Assembly: GCA_934394585.1 (NCBI GenBank) | Contig: CAKRQU010000002.1 | Location: 52,093-116,092, forward strand | DNA from: an uncultured Eubacteriales bacterium | GTDB lineage: Bacteria; Bacillota; Clostridia; Oscillospirales; CAG-272 | Direction of reading: 5' to 3' | DNA: 64,000 nt | Shown here: positions 31,430 to 40,472 of the stretch, one piece after another | How positions within the stretch are numbered: the stretch's first letter is position 1 | Layout of the letters: the number at the start of each line of letters is the position of its first letter | Program-made: the position numbers and the translations under genes | The notes under the pieces: model-generated | Database searches by the model: none | Told to the model about the DNA's origin: nothing | What the model saw: only the letters and a program-made list of their open reading frames with translations

Positions 31430-32967
31430 ATGAATTATACAATACAGAATCGGCGCTCGAAAAAGTCGGATTTGTAATTCATACGATAAAAGGCACCAGC
31501 ATGATGCCTCTGCTCGACCAGAATAAAGACGCCGTGCATCTCGTGCCGATAAAGGACGAGCCGAAAGTGAACGATATCGTGCTTTTACGCCGCGAAAACG
31601 GCGCGCTCGTGCTTCACCGCATAATAAAAATAAAAGACGGCATTTTTATCATACGCGGCGACAACTGCATAAGCAGTGAAAACGTAGAGCGCAGGCAGAT
31701 AATCGCGCGCGCCGATGCCGTATATAAAGACGGAAAATACATTCCATGCGACGATAAAAAGCTTTTGAAATATGCGAAAAAGCTGCCGCGCAGGTGGTTT
31801 TTCAGATATGTTCGCGCGCTTCCGGGCGCTGTATTCGCCCACATTTTCAAAAAAGAGAAAAAGTCCGCCAAAAGCGAAACGCGCACTGTGCCGGAGGAAT
31901 TCCGCTTTCTCATAAAGCTGATTTCCGCGGCGATAGCGGGAAATAAAGTGACGGAATATCCGCAGGATATTTCTTTTCGCAGGCTTTTCGACATAGCGAA
32001 AGCGCAAAGCGTAGCCGCCACGGTTTTTTCCGCGCTGGATAAAGACAAAGTTCCCGCGGAAATCTATGCCGAATTTGAAAAGCATTATAATGCAAATCTG
32101 CGCAGAGAAATCCTTTTTGATGCGGAGCGCGAAGCCATCCTTTCCGAAATGGAAATGGCGGGCATAGCTTATCTGCCGCTGAAAGGCATTATTTTGAAAA
32201 ATTTCTATCCGAAGCGCGGCATGCGTGAATTTTCGGACAATGATATACTATGCGACGGCGAAAAATCGCATGAAATCGCGCAGATAATGAAATCGCGCGG
32301 ATTTGAAGCCGCCCTGTCGGACGGCGTCGCCGATTCGTTTCATAAAAAGCCGATATACAATTTCGAAATGCACCGCGAGCTTTTCGACCGCGATTTTCCG
32401 GCATACGCGGGCTTTGAAAATATTATGCAAAGAGCCGTGCGCGACAGTGGAAATTTCGGCTATCGCATGACGGATGAGGATTTTTATGTTTATCAGGCGG
32501 CTCATTTTTATAAGCATTATTTTATGGGCGGCACGGGGATACGCTCCTTTGCGGATTTCATGCTGACGGAAAAATACGTCGCCGAAAAATCCGGTTTTGA
32601 CAAGAAATATGCGGAAAATCTCATTTCAGAGTGTTCTCTTTCCGATTTTCTTTCAGCCGTAAAAAAAGCGACGCATTCGCTTTTTTCTCAGGCAGATGCG
32701 GATGATGAGTTGCTTTTGTATATTTATTCCAGCGGCACATACGGCTCTCTCGAAAACTATGTAAAAAACGGAGTGAAAGAAAAAGGCAGATTCCGCTATG
32801 CTCTCTCGCGGATATTTATGCCGTATCGCTTTATGAAGCTGCGCTTTCCGCTGCTTTCAAAGCTCCCATTTCTCCTGCCGTTTTTCTGGATAGCGAGATT
32901 TTTCATTTTCATATTCAGTGGAAAATACCGCAAAGCCACGCTGGACGCAATAAAGAAATCAAAATAA
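31426..32967 (+). CDS. fusion of signal-peptidase-like (S24/S26) and nucleotidyltransferase domains
   Basis: A 513-residue two-part protein. Residues 10-105 are an S26-like domain: GTSMMPLL with S25, LVLHRII with H64 and IIRGDN; Ser with His in place of Lys is the SipW/ER-type dyad. Residues 160-450 resemble the uncharacterised nucleotidyltransferase family (NTP_transf_5): YLPLKGIILKNFYPKRGMREFSDNDILCD, with D271 and D273 as the likely metal pair, and FEMHRELF/YVYQAAHFYKHY later. A C-terminal hydrophobic stretch (PFLLPFFWIARFFIFIFSG) may bind membrane. End of the three-gene operon. Confidence 0.82.
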   Translation: MNELYNTESALEKVGFVIHTIKGTSMMPLLDQNKDAVHLVPIKDEPKVNDIVLLRRENGALVLHRIIKIKDGIFIIRGDNCISSENVERRQIIARADAVYKDGKYIPCDDKKLLKYAKKLPRRWFFRYVRALPGAVFAHIFKKEKKSAKSETRTVPEEFRFLIKLISAAIAGNKVTEYPQDISFRRLFDIAKAQSVAATVFSALDKDKVPAEIYAEFEKHYNANLRREILFDAEREAILSEMEMAGIAYLPLKGIILKNFYPKRGMREFSDNDILCDGEKSHEIAQIMKSRGFEAALSDGVADSFHKKPIYNFEMHRELFDRDFPAYAGFENIMQRAVRDSGNFGYRMTDEDFYVYQAAHFYKHYFMGGTGIRSFADFMLTEKYVAEKSGFDKKYAENLISECSLSDFLSAVKKATHSLFSQADADDELLLYIYSSGTYGSLENYVKNGVKEKGRFRYALSRIFMPYRFMKLRFPLLSKLPFLLPFFWIARFFIFIFSGKYRKATLDAIKKSK

Positions 32968-32971
32968 ATGT

Positions 32972-33007
32972 AAAAAGCAGGAAAACCTCTCGGTTTTCCT
33001 GCTTTTT
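32972..33007 (+). terminator. terminator of the HprK/PqqD/NTase operon
   Basis: Stem AAAAAGCAGGAAAACC / GGTTTTCCTGCTTTTT, loop TCTC, right after the stop codon. Confidence 0.85.
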
Positions 33008-33945
33008 GTTTGCGATGTGCTTTGTCCATGCGGGACAAAGGCGTACTTTTTTAAAAAAGTACCAAAAAGTTACTTTGTTCCACGCGAGGGAACGAAGGTG
33101 TACTTTTGCGTGACCAAAAGTACCAAAAGTCAAAAAGAGGAAGGCATTCCTCTTTTCATCTCCTTCTGTCGCCTCGCGGCGACCAGTGCGAACATACTGC
33201 CCAGACAGTCCGACCGTAGACTAAACCGGAAGTATGGTTCAAACCCCCGCACTTAACACGGGCTTTAGTCTGTTCAAGCCAGAACTAAACCTTCCCCCAA
33301 CTCGATGTCCATCAAGCCATGCTTGCTCCGTCGGAGTTTAGTCTACAGTGGGAAGCATATCAAAAGCCATGGCGGGAGCCAATTCACCCCGTCGAATCTG
33401 CTCGCTTTTTGCGGCGTACTTTGTTCGCACGCGCGGTATGGCTGATGATATGCGGAGAGATAGACAGAAGTTTTTTTGATTTGCTATATATAGCACATAC
33501 TTGCCGCGCATTGCTTTCCGCGGCTAACTCGACGGGGTGCGAGGTAGTTTGCAAAGGAGGGCGAGGAGCCTTCCTTTGATGACTTTTGCCGCGCTTTTTG
33601 TCAGTAAAAAGCGCGACCCCCGTCCTCCCCGTAGGGGATAAGAAACTTTTCCCGCTGACTCCGTCTCGGCGACGCCGTTCAGAGGTGGCTTCGCCACCCT
33701 GAACCCTCCTCTTTGTCAGTAAAAAGCGCGACCTCGTTTCTCGGTGGAGAAAGAAACTTGCACGGGCGACCGCAGTCGCCCGCCCCATCTTGGCAAAGAG
33801 AAACAATCCCTCACCCGACTTCGTCGGGAGCTCTGACCCTTTCTCGGCGAAGCCAAGCAACGTGCTTTGCACATTGCTTAATTCCATTGCATAAGGAAAT
33901 TTTTTGGTACTTTTGGTCACACAAAAGTACACCCTCCCCCTACAC

Positions 33946-33979
33946 AAAAGCAGGAAAACCTCTCGGTTTTCCTGCTTTT
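33946..33979 (-). terminator. terminator at the end of the glycan locus
   Basis: Identical hairpin to the one at 32972, lying 5 bp past the minus-strand epimerase stop; T-rich on both sides. Confidence 0.85.
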
Positions 33980-33983
33980 ATTT

Positions 33984-35168
33984 TCAGTATTTTCTCCACA
34001 CCATTTTATCCACTATGCCGGTATACGAACGGATTATCTTTACCACCTTGGTCGATACGTTTTCTTCCGTATAGTCGGGCACGGGAATGCCGAGATCACC
34101 GCATTTATTCATTTCCACGGCGGTTTCCACTGCGCCGAGCAGATTTTTTTCATCTATCCCCGCGAGGATAAAGCAACCTTTTTCCATCGCCTCGGGGCGC
34201 TCGGTGGATGTTCTTATGCACACGGCAGGAAAAGCCTTTCCTATCGAGGTAAAAAACGAACTTTCTTCCGGCAATGTGCCGCTGTCGGAAACCACGGCAA
34301 AAGCATTCATCTGTAAATTATTGTAATCATGAAAACCGAGCGGCTCATGACGCGTCACGCGCTTATCGAGCACAAATCCGCTTTCATCAAGCCGTTTTTT
34401 GGAGCGCGGATGACAGGAATAAAGCACAGGCATATCATATTTTTTTGCAAGAGCGTTTATCGCGGAAAAAAGACTGGTGAAATTCTTTTCCGTATCTATA
34501 TTTTCTTCTCTGTGCGCCGAAAGGAGAATATAATTTTTCTTTTTCAGCCCGAGCCGCGATAAAATATCGCTTTTTTCTATACTTTCCAGATTTGAATGGA
34601 GCACCTCCGCCATGGGAGAACCTATTACAAATGTGCGTTCCTTCGGCATGCCGCATTCCGCAAGATATCTGCGGGCATATTCGCTGTATGCCATATTCAC
34701 ATCGGAAATGATATCCACTATGCGCCTGTTTGTTTCCTCGGGCAGACATTCATCTTTGCATCTGTTCCCCGCTTCTATATGAAAAACAGGTATGTGCAGG
34801 CGCTTTGCCGCTATGGCGGAAAGGCAGGAATTTGTATCGCCGAGTATCAGCATGGCATCGGGTTTTACCGCCGACATCAGCTTATATGAGCAATTTATGA
34901 TATTTCCCACCGTGGCGCCGAGATCATCGCCCACGGCATTCATATATACATCGGGAAGAGCCAGATCGAGATCGCGGAAAAATATCCCGTTCAGATTGTA
35001 ATCATAATTCTGCCCCGTATGTGCCAGAAGCGTATCGAAATATTTTTCGCATTTTTTTATCACTGCGCAAAGACGTATTATCTCCGGACGCGTGCCGACT
35101 ATAATAAGCAGCTTCAGCCTGCCGTCGTTTTTGAAACTTATATCCGAATAATCCGTTTTCATATCCAT
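33984..35168 (-). CDS. capG: UDP-N-acetylglucosamine 2-epimerase family (CapG/FnlC-like)
   Basis: A 394-residue WecB-superfamily epimerase (VGTRPEIIRL, HTGQNYDYNLNG, HIEAGNRCKDECLPEETNRRIVDIISDVNMAYSE, LSAHREENID, SDSGTLPEESSF). With CapE and CapF encoded upstream in the same strand, it should be the third enzyme of UDP-N-acetyl-L-fucosamine synthesis, epimerising C2 of UDP-L-PneNAc/TalNAc intermediates. The NRCKDECLPEETNR variant of the usual GLR..PEExNR loop matches the FnlC/CapG branch. Last gene of the glycan locus. Confidence 0.88.
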   Translation of the reverse strand: MDMKTDYSDISFKNDGRLKLLIIVGTRPEIIRLCAVIKKCEKYFDTLLAHTGQNYDYNLNGIFFRDLDLALPDVYMNAVGDDLGATVGNIINCSYKLMSAVKPDAMLILGDTNSCLSAIAAKRLHIPVFHIEAGNRCKDECLPEETNRRIVDIISDVNMAYSEYARRYLAECGMPKERTFVIGSPMAEVLHSNLESIEKSDILSRLGLKKKNYILLSAHREENIDTEKNFTSLFSAINALAKKYDMPVLYSCHPRSKKRLDESGFVLDKRVTRHEPLGFHDYNNLQMNAFAVVSDSGTLPEESSFFTSIGKAFPAVCIRTSTERPEAMEKGCFILAGIDEKNLLGAVETAVEMNKCGDLGIPVPDYTEENVSTKVVKIIRSYTGIVDKMVWRKY

Positions 35169-35170
35169 TT

Positions 35171-36895
35171 TCAGCCCTCCAGAAATATATTTTCGATAGA
35201 ATTTATTTCATTTTCCGTCACGCCGCAGGAAAGCAGATATGAACGCGTCTGCTCCTTCAGCGTGGCTCCCTCATAATCGCGAAGCCCCTCGCGCATAGCG
35301 CGGATTTTGCCGAGAGTCATATTTGAAATACCGTATTCCTTATAGCAATCCTCCTCGGAAAGTCCCAGCATGGCTTCCAGAAGGAAGCATACTGTGCCGG
35401 TCCTGTCGCATCCGTAAGTGCAATGCAGATATACGGGATAATTTGAAGCATCGGCAAAATCGGAAAATATTTCATGTATTTTCTGCTTTCCGCTCTCGGT
35501 GAAAATCGCCATATACTGCGCCATGTCATAATATTTGTGTACCACGTTTTCGCCCAGCATATTTTTCCCGTTTACGGAAGGCGAACGCAGATCCATATCC
35601 GTATTTATGCCGAAGCTCTCGCGCATATCTTTTATTCCCGCTTCGGTAATGTGATAACCTTTTTCGATAGCCCCGTCAAGCTCTGTGCCGCGTAAAAGAA
35701 GTCCCTGACTTATTCTTCTGCCGTCAGTGGTTTTCCAGCCGCCTATATCGCGCACATTCGATATTCCGTCTATCGTGAGAAAACGCGGTGTCTCGGATGT
35801 TCTGAAAAATCCGTTTTTCGACAATGTTCCGTCGGACGTGTATGCCGTCACCCGATAATAATAAAATGTGCCCGCGCGCAGGTGAGAAAACGAAAATTCG
35901 CCTGCATTTTCGGCTATTTCATAGCTTGCAGCTCCCGTAAAAGAGGAGTTTTCCGCCACTTCCACGGTATAACGCAGAACATTCTGCTCCGCGCCCGGTC
36001 CGTTTACGGAAAATCTCAGCGTCACTTTGTTTTCAAGATCCGTGCGCTCCCAATTCTGCGTGAAATGATACGGGATGACATTGTCATACTTTCCGCTCAT
36101 CAGATTGAGCTCGAGATACTGCCTTATTGCCTTTACCGTGATGAACGCATTTTCATTGTCGTTTATTACGACCAATTCCGCAGGCTTGGTTGTGGCGGTG
36201 GTTTCTGTAGTCGCTGTGGTAGTCGCCGTGGTTGTCGTCGCTGTGGTGGTAGTCGCCGTGGCTGTCGTCGCTGTAGTGGTAGTCGCCGTGGTTGTCGTCG
36301 CTGTGATGGTAGTCGCCGTGGTTGTCGTCGCTGTAGTGGTAGTCGCTGTGGTGGTCGCGACAGTTGTGGTTTCCGTGGGCGTCGTAGGAACCGTAGTTGC
36401 AGTTGTTTCCGTCGGTACGGTCGGAACCGTAGTTGCAGTTGTTTCCGTCGGTATCGTAGGCATTGTGACTGTCGTAGTCGTAGCCGTCGTTGATTTTGTT
36501 GTCGGTATCGTTTTTGCAGTCGATGTCGTTTCCGTAGTCGATGTAATCTCTGTCGTAGCCGTGGTTTCCGTAGCCGACGTGGTAGTCGCGACAGTCGTAT
36601 CGGATGCAGTCGGCGTGGTGCTTGTCACCGTCGTTGCTGTTTCCGTAGTCGCTGTTGTCCCTGTAGCCGTAGTCGCTGTTGTCCCTGCAGCCGTGGTTAC
36701 TGTAGTCGCCGTAGTCGCGGTTTCATTGGTTGTCGTGGTCGCGGTAACCGCTGTGGTATCATCTACGCCGCTTTTTCGTGTGGGTACAATCATAAAAGCT
36801 ATCGAAATCATCAGCACTGCCGCGAGCGCCACAGTCATCAGTCTGTTTTTGGTTTTGAGTCGGGTATCTGCGTTTGTCTTGCCTTTGTTGCTCAT
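35171..36895 (-). CDS. membrane-anchored Thr-rich protein-tyrosine/serine phosphatase
   Basis: A 574-residue protein: membrane anchor (about 19-42), a Thr/Ala/Val linker of about 190 residues (about 45-235, almost all TTA/TTT units), a fibronectin-III-like domain (about 265-360, ending FRTSETPRFL) and a tyrosine-phosphatase domain of the Y_phosphatase3 type. The latter has NVRDIGGWKT, LLLRGTELDG and the P-loop HCTYGCDRTG (Cys492, Arg498). It would act outside the cell. The Thr-rich stalk looks like an O-glycosylation or wall-spanning region. It sits between CapF and CapG genes, 2 bp from capG. Confidence 0.85.
   Translation of the reverse strand: MSNKGKTNADTRLKTKNRLMTVALAAVLMISIAFMIVPTRKSGVDDTTAVTATTTTNETATTATTVTTAAGTTATTATGTTATTETATTVTSTTPTASDTTVATTTSATETTATTEITSTTETTSTAKTIPTTKSTTATTTTVTMPTIPTETTATTVPTVPTETTATTVPTTPTETTTVATTTATTTTATTTTATTITATTTTATTTTATTATATTTTATTTTATTTATTETTATTKPAELVVINDNENAFITVKAIRQYLELNLMSGKYDNVIPYHFTQNWERTDLENKVTLRFSVNGPGAEQNVLRYTVEVAENSSFTGAASYEIAENAGEFSFSHLRAGTFYYYRVTAYTSDGTLSKNGFFRTSETPRFLTIDGISNVRDIGGWKTTDGRRISQGLLLRGTELDGAIEKGYHITEAGIKDMRESFGINTDMDLRSPSVNGKNMLGENVVHKYYDMAQYMAIFTESGKQKIHEIFSDFADASNYPVYLHCTYGCDRTGTVCFLLEAMLGLSEEDCYKEYGISNMTLGKIRAMREGLRDYEGATLKEQTRSYLLSCGVTENEINSIENIFLEG
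36190..36760 (-). repeat. low-complexity Thr-codon tract
   Basis: Degenerate trinucleotide-rich DNA (GTNGTN, TGTGGT patterns) encoding the Thr-rich linker, including near-identical blocks such as GTCGCCGTGGTTGTCGTCGC at 36220-36340. Long false open frames arise on the other strand here. Confidence 0.8.
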
Positions 36896-36922
36896 ATCTC
36901 TGCTCCGATCATAAGTATTTTG

Positions 36923-38122
36923 TCAGACTATTTCTCCGAATGTATCGGGATTATCTTTATCAAAAGATTCGTTTGCCCACATCACCGTAACAAGATCCTG
37001 CGTATCCGAAATATTTTTTATGCTGTGCGTATATCCGGGAAGCATATATACAGCCTCGATTTTATCGCCGGAAACTTCAAATTCACGCACCTCGTCGGTT
37101 CCCGTTTTTCTTTCGCGTATCAGTGCTTTCCCCGATACCACGATGAAAAATTCCCATTTTGAATTATGCCTGTGCTGACCTTTTGTCACGCCCGGCTTTG
37201 TGATATTCACGGAAACCTGTCCGCATTTTTCGCTTTTGAAAAGCTCTGTAAAAGAGCCGCGCTCATCTTTATTCATTTTCAGCGCAAAAGCCGTTTTTTC
37301 CTCCGGCAGATACGAAACATACGTGCTGTACAGCTTTTTTGCGAAGCTTCCCTGCGGTATCTCCGGAATGACGAGCGTCTGCCGCTGCGCCTCAAAGCTT
37401 TCCAGCATATCCGCTATCTCGCCGAGCGTGACGCGATGCGTTGTCGGCACGGCGCAGAATCTGCCGTTTTTGCATGGCACGGCACGCACGCCGTCAAATT
37501 CGCATCTGTGCTCTTTTCCCTCCAGTGCATCGAGCATTTCCCGCACGAGATCGTCTATATAAAGCAGCTCCAGTTCTGTTTTACGGTCGTTTACCGTTAT
37601 CGGCAGACCGTTTGCCGTATTGTGGCAGAAAGTCGCCACGGCACTGTTGTAATTCGGTCGGCACCATTTGCCGAATATATTGGGAAATCTGTATACAAGC
37701 ACCTTGGCGCCGCTTTCTTTGCCGTAATCAAAGAAAAACTTTTCCCCCGCGAGCTTTGATGCACCGTATTCGCTACCCGCATATCTGCCCTCCAGCGTCG
37801 CCTGAATGGAGCTTGATAACATAACGGGGCATTTGTTTTCGCATTTTTTCAGCTCGGAAAGAAGCTCGCCCGCAAAATCCGCATTTCCTTTTGCAAATTC
37901 GGATTTGTCGCGCGGGCGGTTCACTCCCGCAAAATTGAAAACAAAATCCGCTTCCCCGCAGAATTTCGTCAAAAGTTCTCTTTTTGTATCCGTATCATAT
38001 TCGAAAATTTCATCTATTTTCAGCGCGGGTCTCGTCCTGTCTTTGCCGTCGCGGATATCTTTGAGAGCCAAAACAAAATTTTTCCCTACAAATCCCGCAG
38101 AGCCTGTAACAAGTATATTCAT
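36923..38122 (-). CDS. capF: CapF-like reductase with C-terminal cupin
   Basis: A 399-residue bifunctional enzyme. Residues 1-240 are an NAD(P)-binding SDR (ILVTGSAGFVGKNFVLAL, FNFAGVNRP, SKLAGEKFFFDY) and residues 250-399 a cupin (KCGQVSVNITKPGVTKGQHRHNSKWEFFIVVSG, then PGYTHSIKN) with the metal-binding His set. This is the CapF/FnlB architecture, which reduces the CapE product on the way to UDP-L-FucNAc. It overlaps the CapE gene by 4 bp. Confidence 0.93.
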   Translation of the reverse strand: MNILVTGSAGFVGKNFVLALKDIRDGKDRTRPALKIDEIFEYDTDTKRELLTKFCGEADFVFNFAGVNRPRDKSEFAKGNADFAGELLSELKKCENKCPVMLSSSIQATLEGRYAGSEYGASKLAGEKFFFDYGKESGAKVLVYRFPNIFGKWCRPNYNSAVATFCHNTANGLPITVNDRKTELELLYIDDLVREMLDALEGKEHRCEFDGVRAVPCKNGRFCAVPTTHRVTLGEIADMLESFEAQRQTLVIPEIPQGSFAKKLYSTYVSYLPEEKTAFALKMNKDERGSFTELFKSEKCGQVSVNITKPGVTKGQHRHNSKWEFFIVVSGKALIRERKTGTDEVREFEVSGDKIEAVYMLPGYTHSIKNISDTQDLVTVMWANESFDKDNPDTFGEIV

Positions 38123-39171
38123 CTGTCGCCTTCCGCCTTTGCCAGCTCTTCGCGTATATACGAAAGCGAAAGCAGCTTTTCTTTTACTTCGTCCGCGGAA
38201 AGAATGCGCGTATTATTGGAATTGAATTCGGTGAGCATATTTCGCTTTCTGTCGCCCTCGCTGAAATATTTGTCGTAATTGAGCCCGCGATTGTCCGCCG
38301 GAACACGGTAAAAATCGCCCATGTCCACCGCTTTTGCACATTCCTCGTTTGTCAGCAGGGTTTCATACATTTTTTCGCCGTGGCGGATGCCTATCACCTT
38401 TATTTCTTCCTCTTTGCCGCCGAAAACGGCGCAAACCGCCTTTGCCTGCGTCATTATAGTGCAGGCGGGAGCTTTCTGTATCAGCAGATCGCCGTTTTCG
38501 CCGTGCTCGAAAGCGAAAATCACCAGATCCACCGCTTCATCGAGCGACATGATAAACCGCGTCATTTCAGGCTCGGTAACGGTTATGGGCAGTCCGTTTT
38601 TTATCTGATCTATCCACAGCGGGATTACGGAACCGCGACTGCACATCACGTTTCCGTAGCGGGTGCAGCAGATTTTTGTTTTTCCCGAATTTCTCGATCT
38701 CGCCACGGCTATTTTTTCCTCTATGGCTTTTGTTATGCCCATGGCGTTTATAGGATATGCTGCTTTATCCGTGGAAAGACATATCACGCTTTCCACACCC
38801 GCTTCGATGGCTGCGGTAATGACATTGTCCGTACCGATGACATTTGTGCGCACAGCCTCCATCGGGAAAAATTCGCAGCTGGGCACCTGCTTCAGCGCCG
38901 CCGCATGAAATACGAGATTCACGCCGTGCATGGCACTTCTCACCGATTGCAGATCGCGCACATCGCCTATATAAAATTTTATTTTGTCCGCCGCCTCGGG
39001 CATTTTCGCCTGAAATTCATGGCGCATATCATCCTGCTTTTTTTCATCGCGCGAAAAAATGCGTATTTCACCTATATCCGTTTTCAGAAAACGGTTCAAA
39101 ACAGCGTTTCCGAAAGAGCCTGTCCCTCCCGTAATCATCAGAGTTTTACCTGCAAAAAGACTTTTTTTCAT
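38119..39171 (-). CDS. capE: CapE-like UDP-GlcNAc 4,6-dehydratase/5-epimerase
   Basis: A 350-residue extended SDR: TGGTGSFGNAVLNRFL, RIFSRDEKKQDDMR, FHAAALKQVPSCEFFPMEAVRTNVIGT and the catalytic MGITKAIEE. The xxxMxxTK form with Met in place of Tyr and the RYGNVMCSRGSVIPLW segment are typical of inverting dehydratases such as FlaA1, PseB and CapE. Gene context (CapF and CapG downstream) favours CapE. Overlaps the flippase stop. Confidence 0.92.
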   Translation of the reverse strand: MKKSLFAGKTLMITGGTGSFGNAVLNRFLKTDIGEIRIFSRDEKKQDDMRHEFQAKMPEAADKIKFYIGDVRDLQSVRSAMHGVNLVFHAAALKQVPSCEFFPMEAVRTNVIGTDNVITAAIEAGVESVICLSTDKAAYPINAMGITKAIEEKIAVARSRNSGKTKICCTRYGNVMCSRGSVIPLWIDQIKNGLPITVTEPEMTRFIMSLDEAVDLVIFAFEHGENGDLLIQKAPACTIMTQAKAVCAVFGGKEEEIKVIGIRHGEKMYETLLTNEECAKAVDMGDFYRVPADNRGLNYDKYFSEGDRKRNMLTEFNSNNTRILSADEVKEKLLSLSYIREELAKAEGDR

Positions 39172-40472
39172 GTTTTGTTCTCCTTTTGTTTTATCATTCG
39201 GATAATGGTTTTCGGATTAAGCGCGCGATATATCAGCTTTATCACCGGTCTTATCGGTTTCATGATAAAGCAGAGCGCAAAATTTGTGAAAAACTGCGTA
39301 GCCACGGTGGCTATGGCGGCGCCTTCCGCTCCGAGCAGAGGAATCAGGGCAAAATTTCCCGCTACATTGAAAAGCGCACCGGAAAGATTTATTATCCACA
39401 GATATTTATGCTTTCCCTGCGCGAGCATCCATACATTCCGCACGGAACCCATATAAGAAAAAGCGGAATACCATGTTATTATCCGCAGTATCGGCACGGA
39501 AGCGGCATAATCGGAGCCGTAAAGCAAAGCTGTGACGGGGCGCGCGAGCAATGTGAGAAAAACGCTCTGAAATAGCCCCATATAGATTATTATCGAATAA
39601 AGCAAAGAAACATTTTTTTCGAAAGCCTCTTCGCTTTGCTTTTTGCTTTCGAATATGACGGGGCGGAGCGAATCTATCACCGCGGCAAAAACAAAGGATG
39701 TCACGCCCGCGCAGGTGAGCGCCGCGCTGTAAAAGCCCGTCGCTTCATCGCCTGTCATGGTTTTTATCATTATTTTGTCTGTCTGGGAAAAAATCGTCAC
39801 CATCATTCCCGATATTATGTAATACCGGCTTTTTGAAAAAAGCTCTTTCCCGAGCGAAAAGGAAAAAGAAAGCTTTTGCGTGCCTATTTTCCCGTATATG
39901 AAAAGAAGCGTCGCTGATATGATGAAAAGGTCGAAAGCGGATGTTATCGCAAACCAGCACACGCCTTTTTTCGTGACGAGCAGGAATATTTTATATGCAG
40001 CCACTATGATATAAGCGCAAAGTGAAGTCACCGACGTATATTTTGAAAGAAGCTTTGCCTGATACCAATACTGTATCATTTCCGTGGTATGGAAAACAAG
40101 CGATATGCTGTACAGCGCACAAACGATAAAAGTGTCCTTTTCCGATGCGTTCGCTATGGAAACAAAAGCAAGGCATCCGCCGATGCAAAGAAAGCTCGTC
40201 ACGGCGCTCATCACGAGCGACGTTCCGAGTGTTTTGCCCTCGCGCTCCGGATGCGATACTATTTCCTCCACCAGCACATTTCGGAAACCGAGCTGTGCTA
40301 TCGGAACGGCAAAAGCCACCACGGATGCGGCATAGTTTATGAGCCCGTAGTCTGAAGGACCGAGATATCGCGCCGATATCATGCCGATGACAAGGCTGAT
40401 GAGCGACTGCGCTATCCTGCATGCTATTATCCATGACGCATTTTTTACTACTTTATTTTTGAAAATGCTCAT
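39168..40472 (-). CDS. wzx: oligosaccharide-lipid flippase (Wzx-like)
   Basis: A 434-residue polytopic protein with about 12 to 14 hydrophobic helices, of the polysaccharide flippase/MATE-like family. N-terminal NASWIIACRIAQSLISLVIGMISARYLGPSDYGLINYA is the typical Wzx start. It would turn undecaprenyl-linked repeat units to the outer face for the Wzy-like polymerase of this locus. Confidence 0.9.
   Translation of the reverse strand: MSIFKNKVVKNASWIIACRIAQSLISLVIGMISARYLGPSDYGLINYAASVVAFAVPIAQLGFRNVLVEEIVSHPEREGKTLGTSLVMSAVTSFLCIGGCLAFVSIANASEKDTFIVCALYSISLVFHTTEMIQYWYQAKLLSKYTSVTSLCAYIIVAAYKIFLLVTKKGVCWFAITSAFDLFIISATLLFIYGKIGTQKLSFSFSLGKELFSKSRYYIISGMMVTIFSQTDKIMIKTMTGDEATGFYSAALTCAGVTSFVFAAVIDSLRPVIFESKKQSEEAFEKNVSLLYSIIIYMGLFQSVFLTLLARPVTALLYGSDYAASVPILRIITWYSAFSYMGSVRNVWMLAQGKHKYLWIINLSGALFNVAGNFALIPLLGAEGAAIATVATQFFTNFALCFIMKPIRPVIKLIYRALNPKTIIRMIKQKENKT

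Larger units (their letters stand above)
32968..33983. repeat. gene-free block of dispersed repeats between identical hairpins
   Basis: About 1 kb with no supported gene. It is bounded by two copies of the same 34-nt hairpin (32973-33006 and 33946-33979). Inside are GTACTTTTGCGTGACCAAAAGTAC-type repeats (33092-33130; inverted 33899-33933), an inverted pair GTAGACTAAAC/GTTTAGTCTAC (33216-33226, 33336-33346), another pair CACCCCGTCGA/TCGACGGGGTG (33385-33395, 33529-33539), a direct repeat TTGTCAGTAAAAAGCGCGACC (about 33597 and 33715), a GGGCGACC..GTCGCCC palindrome and an AGCCAAGCAACGTGC element shared with 60968-61002. Confidence 0.75.

Noticed and set aside
33384..33947. 187-codon minus-strand ORF in the 33-kb block
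   Set aside because: Arg/Ser-rich, made from dispersed repeats (VYFCVTKSTK-type segments), with no ribosome site or domain.
36075..36914. Val/Arg/Gly-rich open frames on the plus strand at 36 kb
   Set aside because: They are reverse translations of the Thr-codon tract of the phosphatase gene.
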